DNA of 64,000 bases from Herbiconiux sp. (GTDB lineage Bacteria > Actinomycetota > Actinomycetes > Actinomycetales > Microbacteriaceae): positions 45,792 to 109,791 of the forward strand of contig NZ_JAHFUW010000007.1 of the NCBI RefSeq assembly GCF_023264855.1, written 5' to 3'. The position numbers and the translations under genes are program-made. The notes beneath the pieces were generated by a model. That model saw nothing but the letters and a program-made list of their open reading frames with translations. It had not been told where the DNA came from and did not search any database. Shown here piece by piece: positions 1 to 7,615 of the stretch. Position 1 is the first letter of the stretch. Every line of letters starts with the position of its first letter.

Positions 1-2
1 CC

Positions 3-962
3 GCCATCCGCTGCCACGTCGACATCCTGCAGGGCGACCAGCCGATGCGCGGGGTGCAGGCCTTGCTGCGGGTGCGCGACGAGCTGCGCGGGATCGTCGA
101 CATCGAGCTCACCGCCCTCGCCGGCCCCACGGTTCCGGATGCGCACATCCACGAGGCCCTCGACCTCGGCGTCGAGCTCGTGGGCGGCGCCCCGCACCTG
201 GCCGACGACCCCGACGCCGATCTGCGCCGGCTGCTGGCGATCGCCGAGCGCCGCTCCCGCGGTGTCGACATGCACACCGACGAGAGCCTGCACGGCGCCG
301 TGACGATGCACACCCTCGCCGAGGTGGTGCGCGACTGGCCCGCGAGCCGCCCCGTCACCGCCGGGCACTGCGTGCGCCTGGGCACCCTCGAGCCGGTCGA
401 GCTCGACGCGGTCATCCGCGAGATGGTGCTGAGCAACATCGGCGTGGTGACGCTGCCGATCACGAACCTCTATCTGCAGGGTTGGGAGCATCCGGTCTCC
501 ACGCCTCGCGGTCTCACCGCCGTGCGCGCCCTGCTCGACGCGGGCGTTCGCCTGGGTGCGGGCGCCGACAACGTGCGCGACCCCTTCAACCCGGTCGGCC
601 GCAGCGACGCGCTGGAGACGGCTTCGCTGCTGGTGACCGCCGGGCACCTCACGCTCGACGAGGCCTATGCCGCCGTGTCCGACGGGGCACGTTCGGTGAT
701 GAGCCTCCCCGCGGCAGGCGTCGCGGTGGGCGCGAAGGCGGAGCTGCTGGCCGTGCGCGGCGGCAGCCTCTCGGACGTCATCGCCAACGCGCCCGCCGAC
801 CGGTACGTCGTGCACGAGGGCCGCCTCGTCGCCCAGAGCGAGGTGCGGCGGCAGATCGCCCTCCCCGCAGCCTCCTCGATGTCGGAGGGTGCTCCTACGG
901 TGAGCATCACTCAGCAAACCCCGTCCGCCCCCGCCCCCGATCCCATTCTCGAAACGAGGTGA
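3..962 (+). CDS. Cytosine deaminase-like amidohydrolase (5'-truncated by window edge)
   Basis: This is the C-terminal two thirds or more of a CodA-type metal-dependent amidohydrolase. The reading frame is open to the left edge, so the true start and the first HxH metal motif lie outside the window. Visible family landmarks are RCHVDI near the edge, the HTDES metal/substrate loop, TAGHC, and GADNVRDPFNPVG, which matches the GHDDVFDPWYPLG region of cytosine deaminase. Enzymes of this group hydrolytically deaminate or open cytosine, creatinine, isoguanine and related rings. The gene ends 8 bases before an ABC ATPase gene and heads an operon with an SDR, an FAD oxidoreductase and a creatininase-family enzyme, so a ring-nitrogen substrate is likely. 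The exact substrate cannot be read from the sequence. Confidence 0.85.
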   Translation, partial: AIRCHVDILQGDQPMRGVQALLRVRDELRGIVDIELTALAGPTVPDAHIHEALDLGVELVGGAPHLADDPDADLRRLLAIAERRSRGVDMHTDESLHGAVTMHTLAEVVRDWPASRPVTAGHCVRLGTLEPVELDAVIREMVLSNIGVVTLPITNLYLQGWEHPVSTPRGLTAVRALLDAGVRLGAGADNVRDPFNPVGRSDALETASLLVTAGHLTLDEAYAAVSDGARSVMSLPAAGVAVGAKAELLAVRGGSLSDVIANAPADRYVVHEGRLVAQSEVRRQIALPAASSMSEGAPTVSITQQTPSAPAPDPILETR

Positions 963-970
963 GAAGCTCC

Positions 971-1744
971 ATGTCCATCGCCACCCCGCCTGTCGCTCCC
1001 ACGACCACGACCGACCAGCTGCTGCATTTCGACGACGTCGCGATGACGTTCCCGAACGGCACCACGGCGCTCTCCGGAGTGTCCCTGACCGTCAACCGCG
1101 GCGAGTTCGTCACCGTCGTCGGCCCCTCCGGCTGCGGCAAGTCGACGCTGCTCCGGATCGCCTCCGGCCTCACCCCGGCCACGGAGGGCACGACGCAGGT
1201 CGACACCAGCCGCATCGGCTACGTGTTCCAGGATGCGACGCTCCTCCCGTGGCGCGACGTGCAGTCGAACGTCGAGCTGCTCGCCGAGCTGAACGGCAAG
1301 CCGAAGAAGGAACGGCAGAAGACCGCCAAGGAAGCGATCGACCTGGTGGGGCTCACCGGCTTCGAGAAGCACCTGCCCCGCACGCTCTCCGGCGGCATGA
1401 AGATGCGCACCTCGCTGGCGCGCTCGCTCACGCTCGACCCCGAGCTGTTCCTGTTCGACGAGCCGTTCGGCGCCCTCGACGAGATCACCCGCGAGCGCCT
1501 GAACGACGAGCTGATCAAGCTCTTCACCGAGCAGCAGTTCGCCGGCCTGTTCATCACCCACTCCGTGTCGGAGGCGGTCTACCTCTCCACCAAGGTGGTC
1601 GTCATGTCGGGCCGCCCCGGCAAGATCGTCGACGAGTTCCCGGTGGAGTTCCCGTTCCCCCGCGACCCCGAGATCCGCTTCACCGCCGAGTTCGCCGAAC
1701 TCTGCGGCCAGGTCTCCCACGCTCTCCGAGAAGGTCACCACTGA
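971..1744 (+). CDS. ABC transporter ATP-binding protein, nitrate/sulfonate/NMT1 type
   Basis: The ATPase of an SsuB/TauB-type importer, 257 aa, as expected for a single nucleotide-binding domain. Walker A is GPSGCGKST (residues about 51-59), the signature is LSGGMKMR (about 139-146), and Walker B runs ELFLFDEP (about 158-165) followed by the D-loop GALDE. The H-loop is in FITHSVSEA. The ATG at 971 is preferred because the conserved domain begins shortly after it and a purine-rich GAGGTGAGAAG lies just upstream. The stop overlaps the permease start (TGATG). With the permease and lipoprotein that follow it forms a complete importer, presumably for the substrate of the flanking amidohydrolase (inference). 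Confidence 0.93.
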   Translation: MSIATPPVAPTTTTDQLLHFDDVAMTFPNGTTALSGVSLTVNRGEFVTVVGPSGCGKSTLLRIASGLTPATEGTTQVDTSRIGYVFQDATLLPWRDVQSNVELLAELNGKPKKERQKTAKEAIDLVGLTGFEKHLPRTLSGGMKMRTSLARSLTLDPELFLFDEPFGALDEITRERLNDELIKLFTEQQFAGLFITHSVSEAVYLSTKVVVMSGRPGKIVDEFPVEFPFPRDPEIRFTAEFAELCGQVSHALREGHH

Positions 1745-2595
1745 TGACGACGACACCTCCCGCTCCCCCGAAGAACCGCACGCTGATGCGGCCGGCCACG
1801 GTCACTCCGACCAAGAAGAAGTCGGCCACCTGGGTGCCGCCGGTGCTGGTGGCCCTCGGCATCATCGCCATCTGGTACCTCGTCTCCTACGTGGTGCTCG
1901 ACGACAAGCGCCGCTTCCTGCTGCCGCCCCCTCACGAGGTGTTCACCGAGGCCTTCTTCCAGCCCGACGTGTTCAGCGACATCATGGTGGCGCTCGGCCG
2001 CACCGCCGTGGTGGCCCTGGTGGGCCTCGCGATCGCGATGATCATCGGCATCGGCTGGGCCATCGCGATGAGCCAGGCGCGCTGGATCGAGCGCTCGACG
2101 TTCCCCTACGCCGTCATCCTGCAGTGCATCCCGATCCTCGCCCTGGTGCCGCTGATCGGCTTCTGGTTCGGCTTCGACTACCCGGCCCGCATCATCGTCT
2201 GCGTGATGATCGCGTTGTTCCCGATGGTGTCGAACACCCTGTTCGGGCTGCAGTCGGTCGACAAGGGCCAGCGCGAGCTGTTCCAGCTGCAGAAGGCGTC
2301 CCGCTGGACGGTGCTCACCAAGCTCGAGTTCCCGGCCGCCCTGCCCGCCATCTTCGCGGGCATGCGGATCTCCGCCGGTCTCGCCGTGGTCGGCGCGATC
2401 GTGGGCGACTACTTCTTCCGCCGCGGCGAGCCGGGTCTCGGGTCGCTCATCTCGAACTACCAGTCCCGGGTGCAGTCGGCCGAACTCTTCGCCGCCATCA
2501 TCACGGCTTCGCTGTTCGGCGTGCTGATCTTCATCCTCTTCGGCTGGCTCGGCAAGCGGGTCGTCGGCAAATGGTACGACTTCTCCGCCAGCTGA
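1744..2595 (+). CDS. ABC transporter permease, SsuC/TauC-like
   Basis: Inner-membrane permease, 283 aa, of the binding-protein-dependent type (BPD_transp_1). About six hydrophobic segments are visible, starting at VPPVLVALGIIAIWYLVSYV. The cytoplasmic EAA-like loop, which docks the ATPase, lies around LEFPAALPAIFAGMRIS. The start overlaps the ATPase stop by one base, so translation is probably coupled. The hydrophilic N-terminus (about 30 residues, rich in Pro, Thr and Lys) is cytoplasmic. The downstream gap to the lipoprotein gene is 98 bases. Confidence 0.92.
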   Translation: MTTTPPAPPKNRTLMRPATVTPTKKKSATWVPPVLVALGIIAIWYLVSYVVLDDKRRFLLPPPHEVFTEAFFQPDVFSDIMVALGRTAVVALVGLAIAMIIGIGWAIAMSQARWIERSTFPYAVILQCIPILALVPLIGFWFGFDYPARIIVCVMIALFPMVSNTLFGLQSVDKGQRELFQLQKASRWTVLTKLEFPAALPAIFAGMRISAGLAVVGAIVGDYFFRRGEPGLGSLISNYQSRVQSAELFAAIITASLFGVLIFILFGWLGKRVVGKWYDFSAS

Positions 2596-2693
2596 TCCCC
2601 CGCCGGCCTATCCCCCGCCGGCCCTGCCGGCCCACAGCGTTCCACCGCACCACCGCACCATCCCTCCCTGCACCACAGACACAAGGAGTAGAC

Positions 2694-3872
2694 ATGCGCA
2701 GCACCCGAACACGGCTCATCCTCACCACCGGCCTCGTGGCCACCACCGCCCTCGCCCTCGCCGCCTGCAGCAGCGGATCCTCGGCGAGCGACGGATCCAC
2801 GGCATCCGCCGATCTCACCATCGGCTCGGTCGACCTCGCGGCAGCCGGCTGTCCGGCGAAGGTCGTCATCCAGACCGACTGGAACCCCGAGTCGGAGCAC
2901 GGTCACCTGTACCAGCTGCTCGGTCCCGACCCCGTGATCGACTCGGACAACAAGCTCGTCTCCGGCCCGCTCTACTCGGCCGGCGAGTACACCGGCGTCG
3001 ACGTCGAGATCCGCTCCGGCGGGCCGGCGATCGGCTTCCAGACCGTCTCCAGCCAGATGTACACCGACCCCGACATCATGCTCGGCTACGTCACCACCGA
3101 CGAGGCCGTGCTGCTCTCGGCCGACATGCCCACCACGGCCGTGTTCGCGCCGCTTGACATCAGCCCGCTGATGGTGATGTGGGATCCGGAGACCTACCCC
3201 GACGCGAAGACCATCGAAGACGTCGTGAAGGCCGGCGCCGTGGTGCGCTACTTCGGCGGATCGGCGTACATGGAGTACCTCAACACCACGAACATCATCC
3301 CCACCGCGCAGGCCGACGGCAGCTACGACGGAACCCCCGCCAGCTTCATCGCCTCGGGCGGAAAAGACGCCCAGCAGGGCTTCGCCTCGGCCGAGCCCTA
3401 CATCTACGAGAACGAGGTCGCCGACTGGATGAAGCCGGTCGCGTACCAGCTCATCAACGACACCGGCTACGAGGCGTACCAGTCGGCGATGGCGGTGCGC
3501 ACGGACGACCTGGCTGCCGACAGCGACTGCCTCAAGGCGCTCGTGCCCGTGCTGCAGCAGGCGGAGGTCGACTACTTCGCCGACCCGGCGCCGGTCAACA
3601 CGATGATCCTCGACCTGGTCGAGAAGTTCGACACCGGCTGGGTCTACTCTCAGGGCGTGGCCGACTACTCGGTGAAGACGATGATCGACGAGGGCATCGT
3701 GGGCAACGGCCCGAACGACACCATCGGCGACTTCGACGACAAGCGCATGGGGACCTTCTTCGACACGGTCGTGCCGATCTTCTCGGGTCTCGGCACTCCC
3801 CCGTCCGACGGGCTCGCGGTGGACGACATCTACACCAACGAGTTCATCGACACCTCCATCGGCCTGAAGTAG
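2694..3872 (+). CDS. ABC transporter substrate-binding lipoprotein, NMT1/SsuA-like
   Basis: Extracytoplasmic solute-binding lipoprotein, 392 aa. The signal peptide is lipoprotein type: basic MRSTRTR, a hydrophobic core, and lipobox LAAC with Cys at about residue 25, followed by a Ser/Gly-rich linker. ACAAGGAG about 6 bases upstream is a good ribosome site and fixes the ATG. The mature part has the periplasmic-binding-protein look of the NMT1/SsuA superfamily, though it is divergent and carries internal Cys residues (AAGCPAK, DSDCLKAL). It follows its own ATPase and permease genes, so the importer is complete. The ligand is unknown; the adjacent CodA-like and creatininase-family enzymes suggest a small N-heterocycle or cyclic amide. 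Confidence 0.88.
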   Translation: MRSTRTRLILTTGLVATTALALAACSSGSSASDGSTASADLTIGSVDLAAAGCPAKVVIQTDWNPESEHGHLYQLLGPDPVIDSDNKLVSGPLYSAGEYTGVDVEIRSGGPAIGFQTVSSQMYTDPDIMLGYVTTDEAVLLSADMPTTAVFAPLDISPLMVMWDPETYPDAKTIEDVVKAGAVVRYFGGSAYMEYLNTTNIIPTAQADGSYDGTPASFIASGGKDAQQGFASAEPYIYENEVADWMKPVAYQLINDTGYEAYQSAMAVRTDDLAADSDCLKALVPVLQQAEVDYFADPAPVNTMILDLVEKFDTGWVYSQGVADYSVKTMIDEGIVGNGPNDTIGDFDDKRMGTFFDTVVPIFSGLGTPPSDGLAVDDIYTNEFIDTSIGLK

Positions 3873-3920
3873 CCGACCGAGCACCGGCCCCTCCACCGCG
3901 AACAGAAAGCAGCTGAGACC

Positions 3921-4694
3921 ATGACGCTCCCATCCGTGACGGAGCAGCGCGCTCCGAGTCGACGACTCGAGGGCACGCGGATGCTCGTCACGGGTGGGGC
4001 GCGTGGGATCGGCGCCGCCATCGCCCGGCGCTGCACCGCCGAGGGCGCCGAGGTGGTGGTGCTCGACCGTCTGGCCGAGCAGGGTTCCGCCTTCGCCCAG
4101 GAGATCGGCTGCCACTTCGTGCCGGTCGACCTGGGCGACCAGGCGAACACCGAAGACGCCTTCGGCACAGCGCTCGAGAAGCTCGGCGGAATCGACGTGC
4201 TCGTGAACAACGCGGGCATCCTGCGCTTCGCACCGCTGCTGGAGATCACGGTGCAGGAGTGGGAGACGATGTTCGCCATCAACACCACGGCGATGCTGAT
4301 CACCACCCAGCTCGCCGCCCGCTCGATGATCGCGGCCGGCACCGGCGGCAAGGTCGTCAACATGGCCAGCATGGCCGGCAAGACCGGCGGAGCGGGCCAG
4401 GGGCACTACGCCGCGTCCAAGTCGGCCGTGATCGCCCTGACCCGGGTGACCGCGCTCGAACTCGGCGCATCCGGGATCACCGCCAACTGCATCTGCCCGG
4501 GCTACGTGCTCACCGAGATGGGCGCCGACACCCGCACCGCGGACGACGTGGCCGAGTGGTCGTCGTACTCGCCGCTCGGGCGGCTGGCCGACCCGGCCGA
4601 CGTGGCCGGCGTCGCCGCGTTCCTCGCCTCGGCCGACTCGGACTACATGACCGGGCAGGCCCTCAACGTCACCGGCGGGATGCTCATGTCCTGA
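3921..4694 (+). CDS. SDR family NAD(P)-dependent oxidoreductase
   Basis: Classical short-chain dehydrogenase/reductase, 257 aa. The cofactor motif TGGARGIG is at about residues 24-31, NNAG at 96-99, and the catalytic set Ser150, Tyr163 and Lys167 lies in MASMAGKTGGAGQGHYAASK. The C-terminal substrate region includes CPGYVLTEM and ends GQALNVTGGMLMS, as in FabG-like sugar or hydroxy-acid dehydrogenases. It oxidises or reduces a hydroxyl/keto group with NAD(P). It sits 48 bases after the binding-protein gene and 51 bases before an FAD oxidoreductase in the same operon, so it probably processes a catabolic intermediate. The substrate cannot be assigned. Confidence 0.9.
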   Translation: MTLPSVTEQRAPSRRLEGTRMLVTGGARGIGAAIARRCTAEGAEVVVLDRLAEQGSAFAQEIGCHFVPVDLGDQANTEDAFGTALEKLGGIDVLVNNAGILRFAPLLEITVQEWETMFAINTTAMLITTQLAARSMIAAGTGGKVVNMASMAGKTGGAGQGHYAASKSAVIALTRVTALELGASGITANCICPGYVLTEMGADTRTADDVAEWSSYSPLGRLADPADVAGVAAFLASADSDYMTGQALNVTGGMLMS

Positions 4695-4745
4695 GCAGCC
4701 CCGCCTTCTCTCACATCCGCTCTACCGCGCCAAAGGATCCGCCGC

Positions 4746-6077
4746 ATGACCAGCCCTGAAGACATCACCGCCCTCGCCGCCGAACTCGCCGGTATCCTGG
4801 GAGAGCGAGGCGTCAGCACCGAACTGCGCGGGCGCGAGAAGGCCTCGGTCGACGGGGCGAAGATGTCCCCCATCCTCGCCGAGCAGCTGCCGCTCGGCCT
4901 CGCCGACATCGTCGCGTTCCCCACGAACGCCGAACAGATCGCCCAGGTCGTCGCGGCCGCCGTGCGCCATGGCGTCTCCGTGACGCCGCGCGGCAAGGGC
5001 ACGGGCAACTACGGGCAGGCCATCCCGCTGGAGGGCGGGCTCGTGCTCGACATGTCCAAGGCCCGCGCGGTCACCGAGGTGGGTGACGGCTGGCTCACCG
5101 CCGAAGCCGGAACGCCCATGGTCACGATCGAGCAGGCGGCGCGGGAGAGCGGGCAGCAGATCCTGATGTACCCGTCCACCGCGCAGTCCTCCATCGGCGG
5201 TTTTCTGTCGGGCGGCTCCGGCGGCACCGGCTCCATCAAGCACGGCTCGAACATGAGCGGCGACTACGTGCTCGCGCTCGACGTGGTCTACGCCTCCCCC
5301 GTGCCCGAACTGGTGCACGTCGAGGGCGCCGAGGCGCAGCCGTTCGTGCACACCTACGGCACCGCGGGCATCATCGCCCGAGCCACCATCGCACTCGAGC
5401 CGATGCAGGACTGGCGCGGCTTCTACGCCAGCTTCCCCACCTTCGAGCAGGCCACGTCGATCCTGCGCCAGGTCGGATGGCTCGAGCCCACCCCCCGGCT
5501 GGTCTCGGCCGACCTGCCCCGGATCGCGGATGCTTTGCCCGCCGACGATGCCATCCCGAAGGGGCGCGCGTCGCTGCGCGCCATCCTCGACGCCGCCACG
5601 ATCGAGGCGGCCACCGCTCTCGTCGAGGGCGCCGGCGGCCGGGTCGAAGAGGTGCGCGAGGGCCCGCAGTCCACGGTGAAGATCTCGATGCTCTCCTACA
5701 ATCACCCGATCGAGTGGCTGCAGAAGTCGGTTCCCGACGAGAGCTGGTTCCACGTCGAGGTCTCGGGCGACGCGCTCGTCGACCGGCTCGACGAGGTGCA
5801 CGCCGTCTACCCCGGCGGCCTGCTGCACATCGAGGCCCAGCGCGACTACCCGATCGGTATGCTCGCGGCACCCTACGTCAGCCCCGAGGCCGTCTACGAG
5901 GGCTTCGAACGCCTGCTCGCCATCGACGTCGGCTACCACAGCCCGCACCAGTGGTTCGTCGACCACCAGGTGGAGCGCACGCGCGCCCTGGCCGCGGACA
6001 CCGATCCCGACGGCCTCCTGAACCCCGGCAAGCTTCCGCCCGAGGGCGCCCTGCTCGGCCCGGAGAAGCGCGCATGA
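4746..6077 (+). CDS. FAD-binding oxidoreductase, GlcD/FAD_binding_4 type
   Basis: Flavoprotein of the vanillyl-alcohol-oxidase/glycolate-oxidase class, 443 aa. The PCMH-type FAD-binding domain is in the N-terminal half: LADIVAFPTNAEQIAQVV, VTPRGKGTGNYGQ (diphosphate loop), LTAEAGTPM and the glycine-rich SIGGFLSGGSGGTGS. The C-terminal half is a smaller substrate cap ending in a typical DPDGLLNPGKLPP tail. Such enzymes oxidise alpha-hydroxy acids, aldoses or aldonolactones. The last four bases overlap the next gene (ATGA). In this operon it likely oxidises a product of the SDR or hydrolases (inference). Confidence 0.88.
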   Translation: MTSPEDITALAAELAGILGERGVSTELRGREKASVDGAKMSPILAEQLPLGLADIVAFPTNAEQIAQVVAAAVRHGVSVTPRGKGTGNYGQAIPLEGGLVLDMSKARAVTEVGDGWLTAEAGTPMVTIEQAARESGQQILMYPSTAQSSIGGFLSGGSGGTGSIKHGSNMSGDYVLALDVVYASPVPELVHVEGAEAQPFVHTYGTAGIIARATIALEPMQDWRGFYASFPTFEQATSILRQVGWLEPTPRLVSADLPRIADALPADDAIPKGRASLRAILDAATIEAATALVEGAGGRVEEVREGPQSTVKISMLSYNHPIEWLQKSVPDESWFHVEVSGDALVDRLDEVHAVYPGGLLHIEAQRDYPIGMLAAPYVSPEAVYEGFERLLAIDVGYHSPHQWFVDHQVERTRALAADTDPDGLLNPGKLPPEGALLGPEKRA

Positions 6078-6850
6078 GCCGCCGTCTAGTCGAGCTGTCC
6101 GGCACGGCGGCCACGGCTGCGCTGTCCGACGACTCCGTCATCGTGCTCCCCACCGGCGCCATCGAGCACCACGGTCCGCATCTGCCTCTGATGACCGACT
6201 ACCTGATCGCCGACAGCGTCGCGAACGCCGCCGTCGAGCAGGCGGCCGCCGAGGGCCACGACGTCTGGATCCTGCCGACCCTCGCCTACACCAAGTCCGA
6301 CGAGCACCACTGGGCATCCGGCACGATGTGGATCAGCTGGGACACGCTGATGCAGACCGTCGTCGAACTCGGCAACTCCATCGCCGCGACCCCCGCCCGC
6401 AAGCTCGTGTTCTTCAACGGGCACGGCGGCAACCTGGCACTGCTGCAGGTGGCCTGCCGCGAGCTGCGCCGCCGCTTCGGGCTGCAGACCTTCCTGATGG
6501 GCGCCACCGTGCCCGCCGGCGCGCACGACGGGCCCGAAGAGCTCGGTCTCGGCATCCACGCCGGTCACGCCGAGACCTCGCTGGTGCTGCACCTGCGGCC
6601 CGAGCTGGTCGATCTCTCGCTCGCCGAGCGCAGCGTGCCGGAGCATCTCGCCGGCTACGAGCACATCGGCTTCAAGAAGCGGGTCACCTTCGGCTGGCTC
6701 TCCAACGACTTCGCCACCAACGGCACACTCGGCGACCCGACCGGCGCAACGGCCGCCTACGGCGCCGAGTTGTTCGATGCGGCGGTCGCCGACTCGGTCG
6801 CCGCCTTCGCCGAGATCGCCCGCTTCGACGCCGCGGGCGGGGCGGCGTGA
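6074..6850 (+). CDS. Creatininase family amidohydrolase
   Basis: Metal-dependent hydrolase, 258 aa, of the creatininase family, which includes creatinine amidohydrolase, FAPy deformylase (ArfB) and MftE. The metal site is recognisable: Glu31 and His33 of GAIEHHGPHLP, Asp42, the NGHGGN loop and GHAETSLVL. The family usually cleaves a cyclic or formyl amide C-N bond. Its start overlaps the FAD oxidoreductase stop and its stop overlaps the next start (GTGA), so it is translationally embedded in the operon. Together with the CodA-like amidohydrolase it suggests stepwise hydrolysis of an N-heterocycle; creatinine is one candidate but is not proven. Confidence 0.88.
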   Translation: MSRRLVELSGTAATAALSDDSVIVLPTGAIEHHGPHLPLMTDYLIADSVANAAVEQAAAEGHDVWILPTLAYTKSDEHHWASGTMWISWDTLMQTVVELGNSIAATPARKLVFFNGHGGNLALLQVACRELRRRFGLQTFLMGATVPAGAHDGPEELGLGIHAGHAETSLVLHLRPELVDLSLAERSVPEHLAGYEHIGFKKRVTFGWLSNDFATNGTLGDPTGATAAYGAELFDAAVADSVAAFAEIARFDAAGGAA

Positions 6851-7533
6851 GCGACTCGTCCGAGACCGGCGCTCCCCGATCCATGCAGGGCCAGACCTCG
6901 GGCGCGGTGCCGCCGCCCGGCCTGCCCGGCGCCACCGCCACGAGTCCGGTGCAGATCCCCGACAACGCGACGCCCGACCGTATCCTGCCCGACTGGCTGC
7001 CGCGGAACGACGACCCGGTGCGCCCCACGATGACCCTCTCGACCCTCGGCGTCGACGGATACCCGGATGCGCGCACCGTGCTGCTCAGCGAATACGACGA
7101 GAGCGGCTTCTTCTTCCACACCGACTCCCGCTCGCGCAAGATCGTCGGCACGGCGTCGCCGCGGGCCGCTCTCACCCTGCTCGGCCCCGGGCGCCAGCTG
7201 GTGATCCAGGGAGACGCGAGCATCGCGCCCGCCGAGGAGGCCGAGCGCGTGTACGCCCGGCGCTCGCGCTACCTGCAGATCCTGGCCTGGCTGAACACGC
7301 CGGAGTTCGCGGCCCTCCCGCTGGCCGAGCGCATCGCCCGCTGGGCCGCGTTCGATGCCGAGCATCCGGAGGGCACGCTCACCCCGCCCGACACCTGGGT
7401 CGGCTACCGGGTGACCCCGATCCGCCTCACCTTCTGGGAGGGTCGCCCCGACACGGCGGGCCGCCGCACCGAGTTCACCCGCCCCGAGGCCACCCCCGGC
7501 GCCCCCTGGACCCGCACCCTCCTCCCCGGCTGA
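6847..7533 (+). CDS. Pyridoxamine 5'-phosphate oxidase-like FMN protein
   Basis: A 228-aa protein of the PNPOx split-barrel flavoprotein family. After a Pro/Gly-rich N-terminus of about 45 residues comes the FMN-binding barrel (TMTLSTLGVDGYPDARTVL, FFFHTDSRSRKI, AALTLLGPGRQLVIQG). The end, GYRVTPIRLTFWEG, matches the PNPOx dimerisation region. The GTG at 6847 overlaps the previous stop; an ATG at 6883 is an alternative start. As the last gene of a catabolic operon it may be a flavin-dependent oxidase or reductase of that pathway rather than the housekeeping PdxH. The family cannot be resolved further by eye. Confidence 0.82.
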   Translation: MSDSSETGAPRSMQGQTSGAVPPPGLPGATATSPVQIPDNATPDRILPDWLPRNDDPVRPTMTLSTLGVDGYPDARTVLLSEYDESGFFFHTDSRSRKIVGTASPRAALTLLGPGRQLVIQGDASIAPAEEAERVYARRSRYLQILAWLNTPEFAALPLAERIARWAAFDAEHPEGTLTPPDTWVGYRVTPIRLTFWEGRPDTAGRRTEFTRPEATPGAPWTRTLLPG

Positions 7534-7548
7534 GCCCCTTACTGACGT

Positions 7549-7592
7549 GCGGGTTTGTGCTCTATTCCTGCGGAATCAGAGCACAAACCCGC
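7549..7592. terminator. Long hairpin between convergent genes
   Basis: A perfect 15-bp inverted repeat: GCGGGTTTGTGCTCT at 7549-7563 pairs with 7578-7592. Its loop contains a further 5-bp stem (ATTCC/GGAAT). It lies between the convergent ends at 7533 and 7616, with no T-tract on either side. A bidirectional terminator or mRNA 3' stabiliser is the simplest reading. Confidence 0.7.
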
Positions 7593-7615
7593 AAGTCGCC
7601 GAGGCCGGGCGGGGG

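Noticed and set aside
2457..4406. A 649-codon open frame on the minus strand
   Set aside because: It is the antisense of the lipoprotein and SDR genes, His/Asp/Gly-rich without domain motifs, a typical GC-driven shadow.
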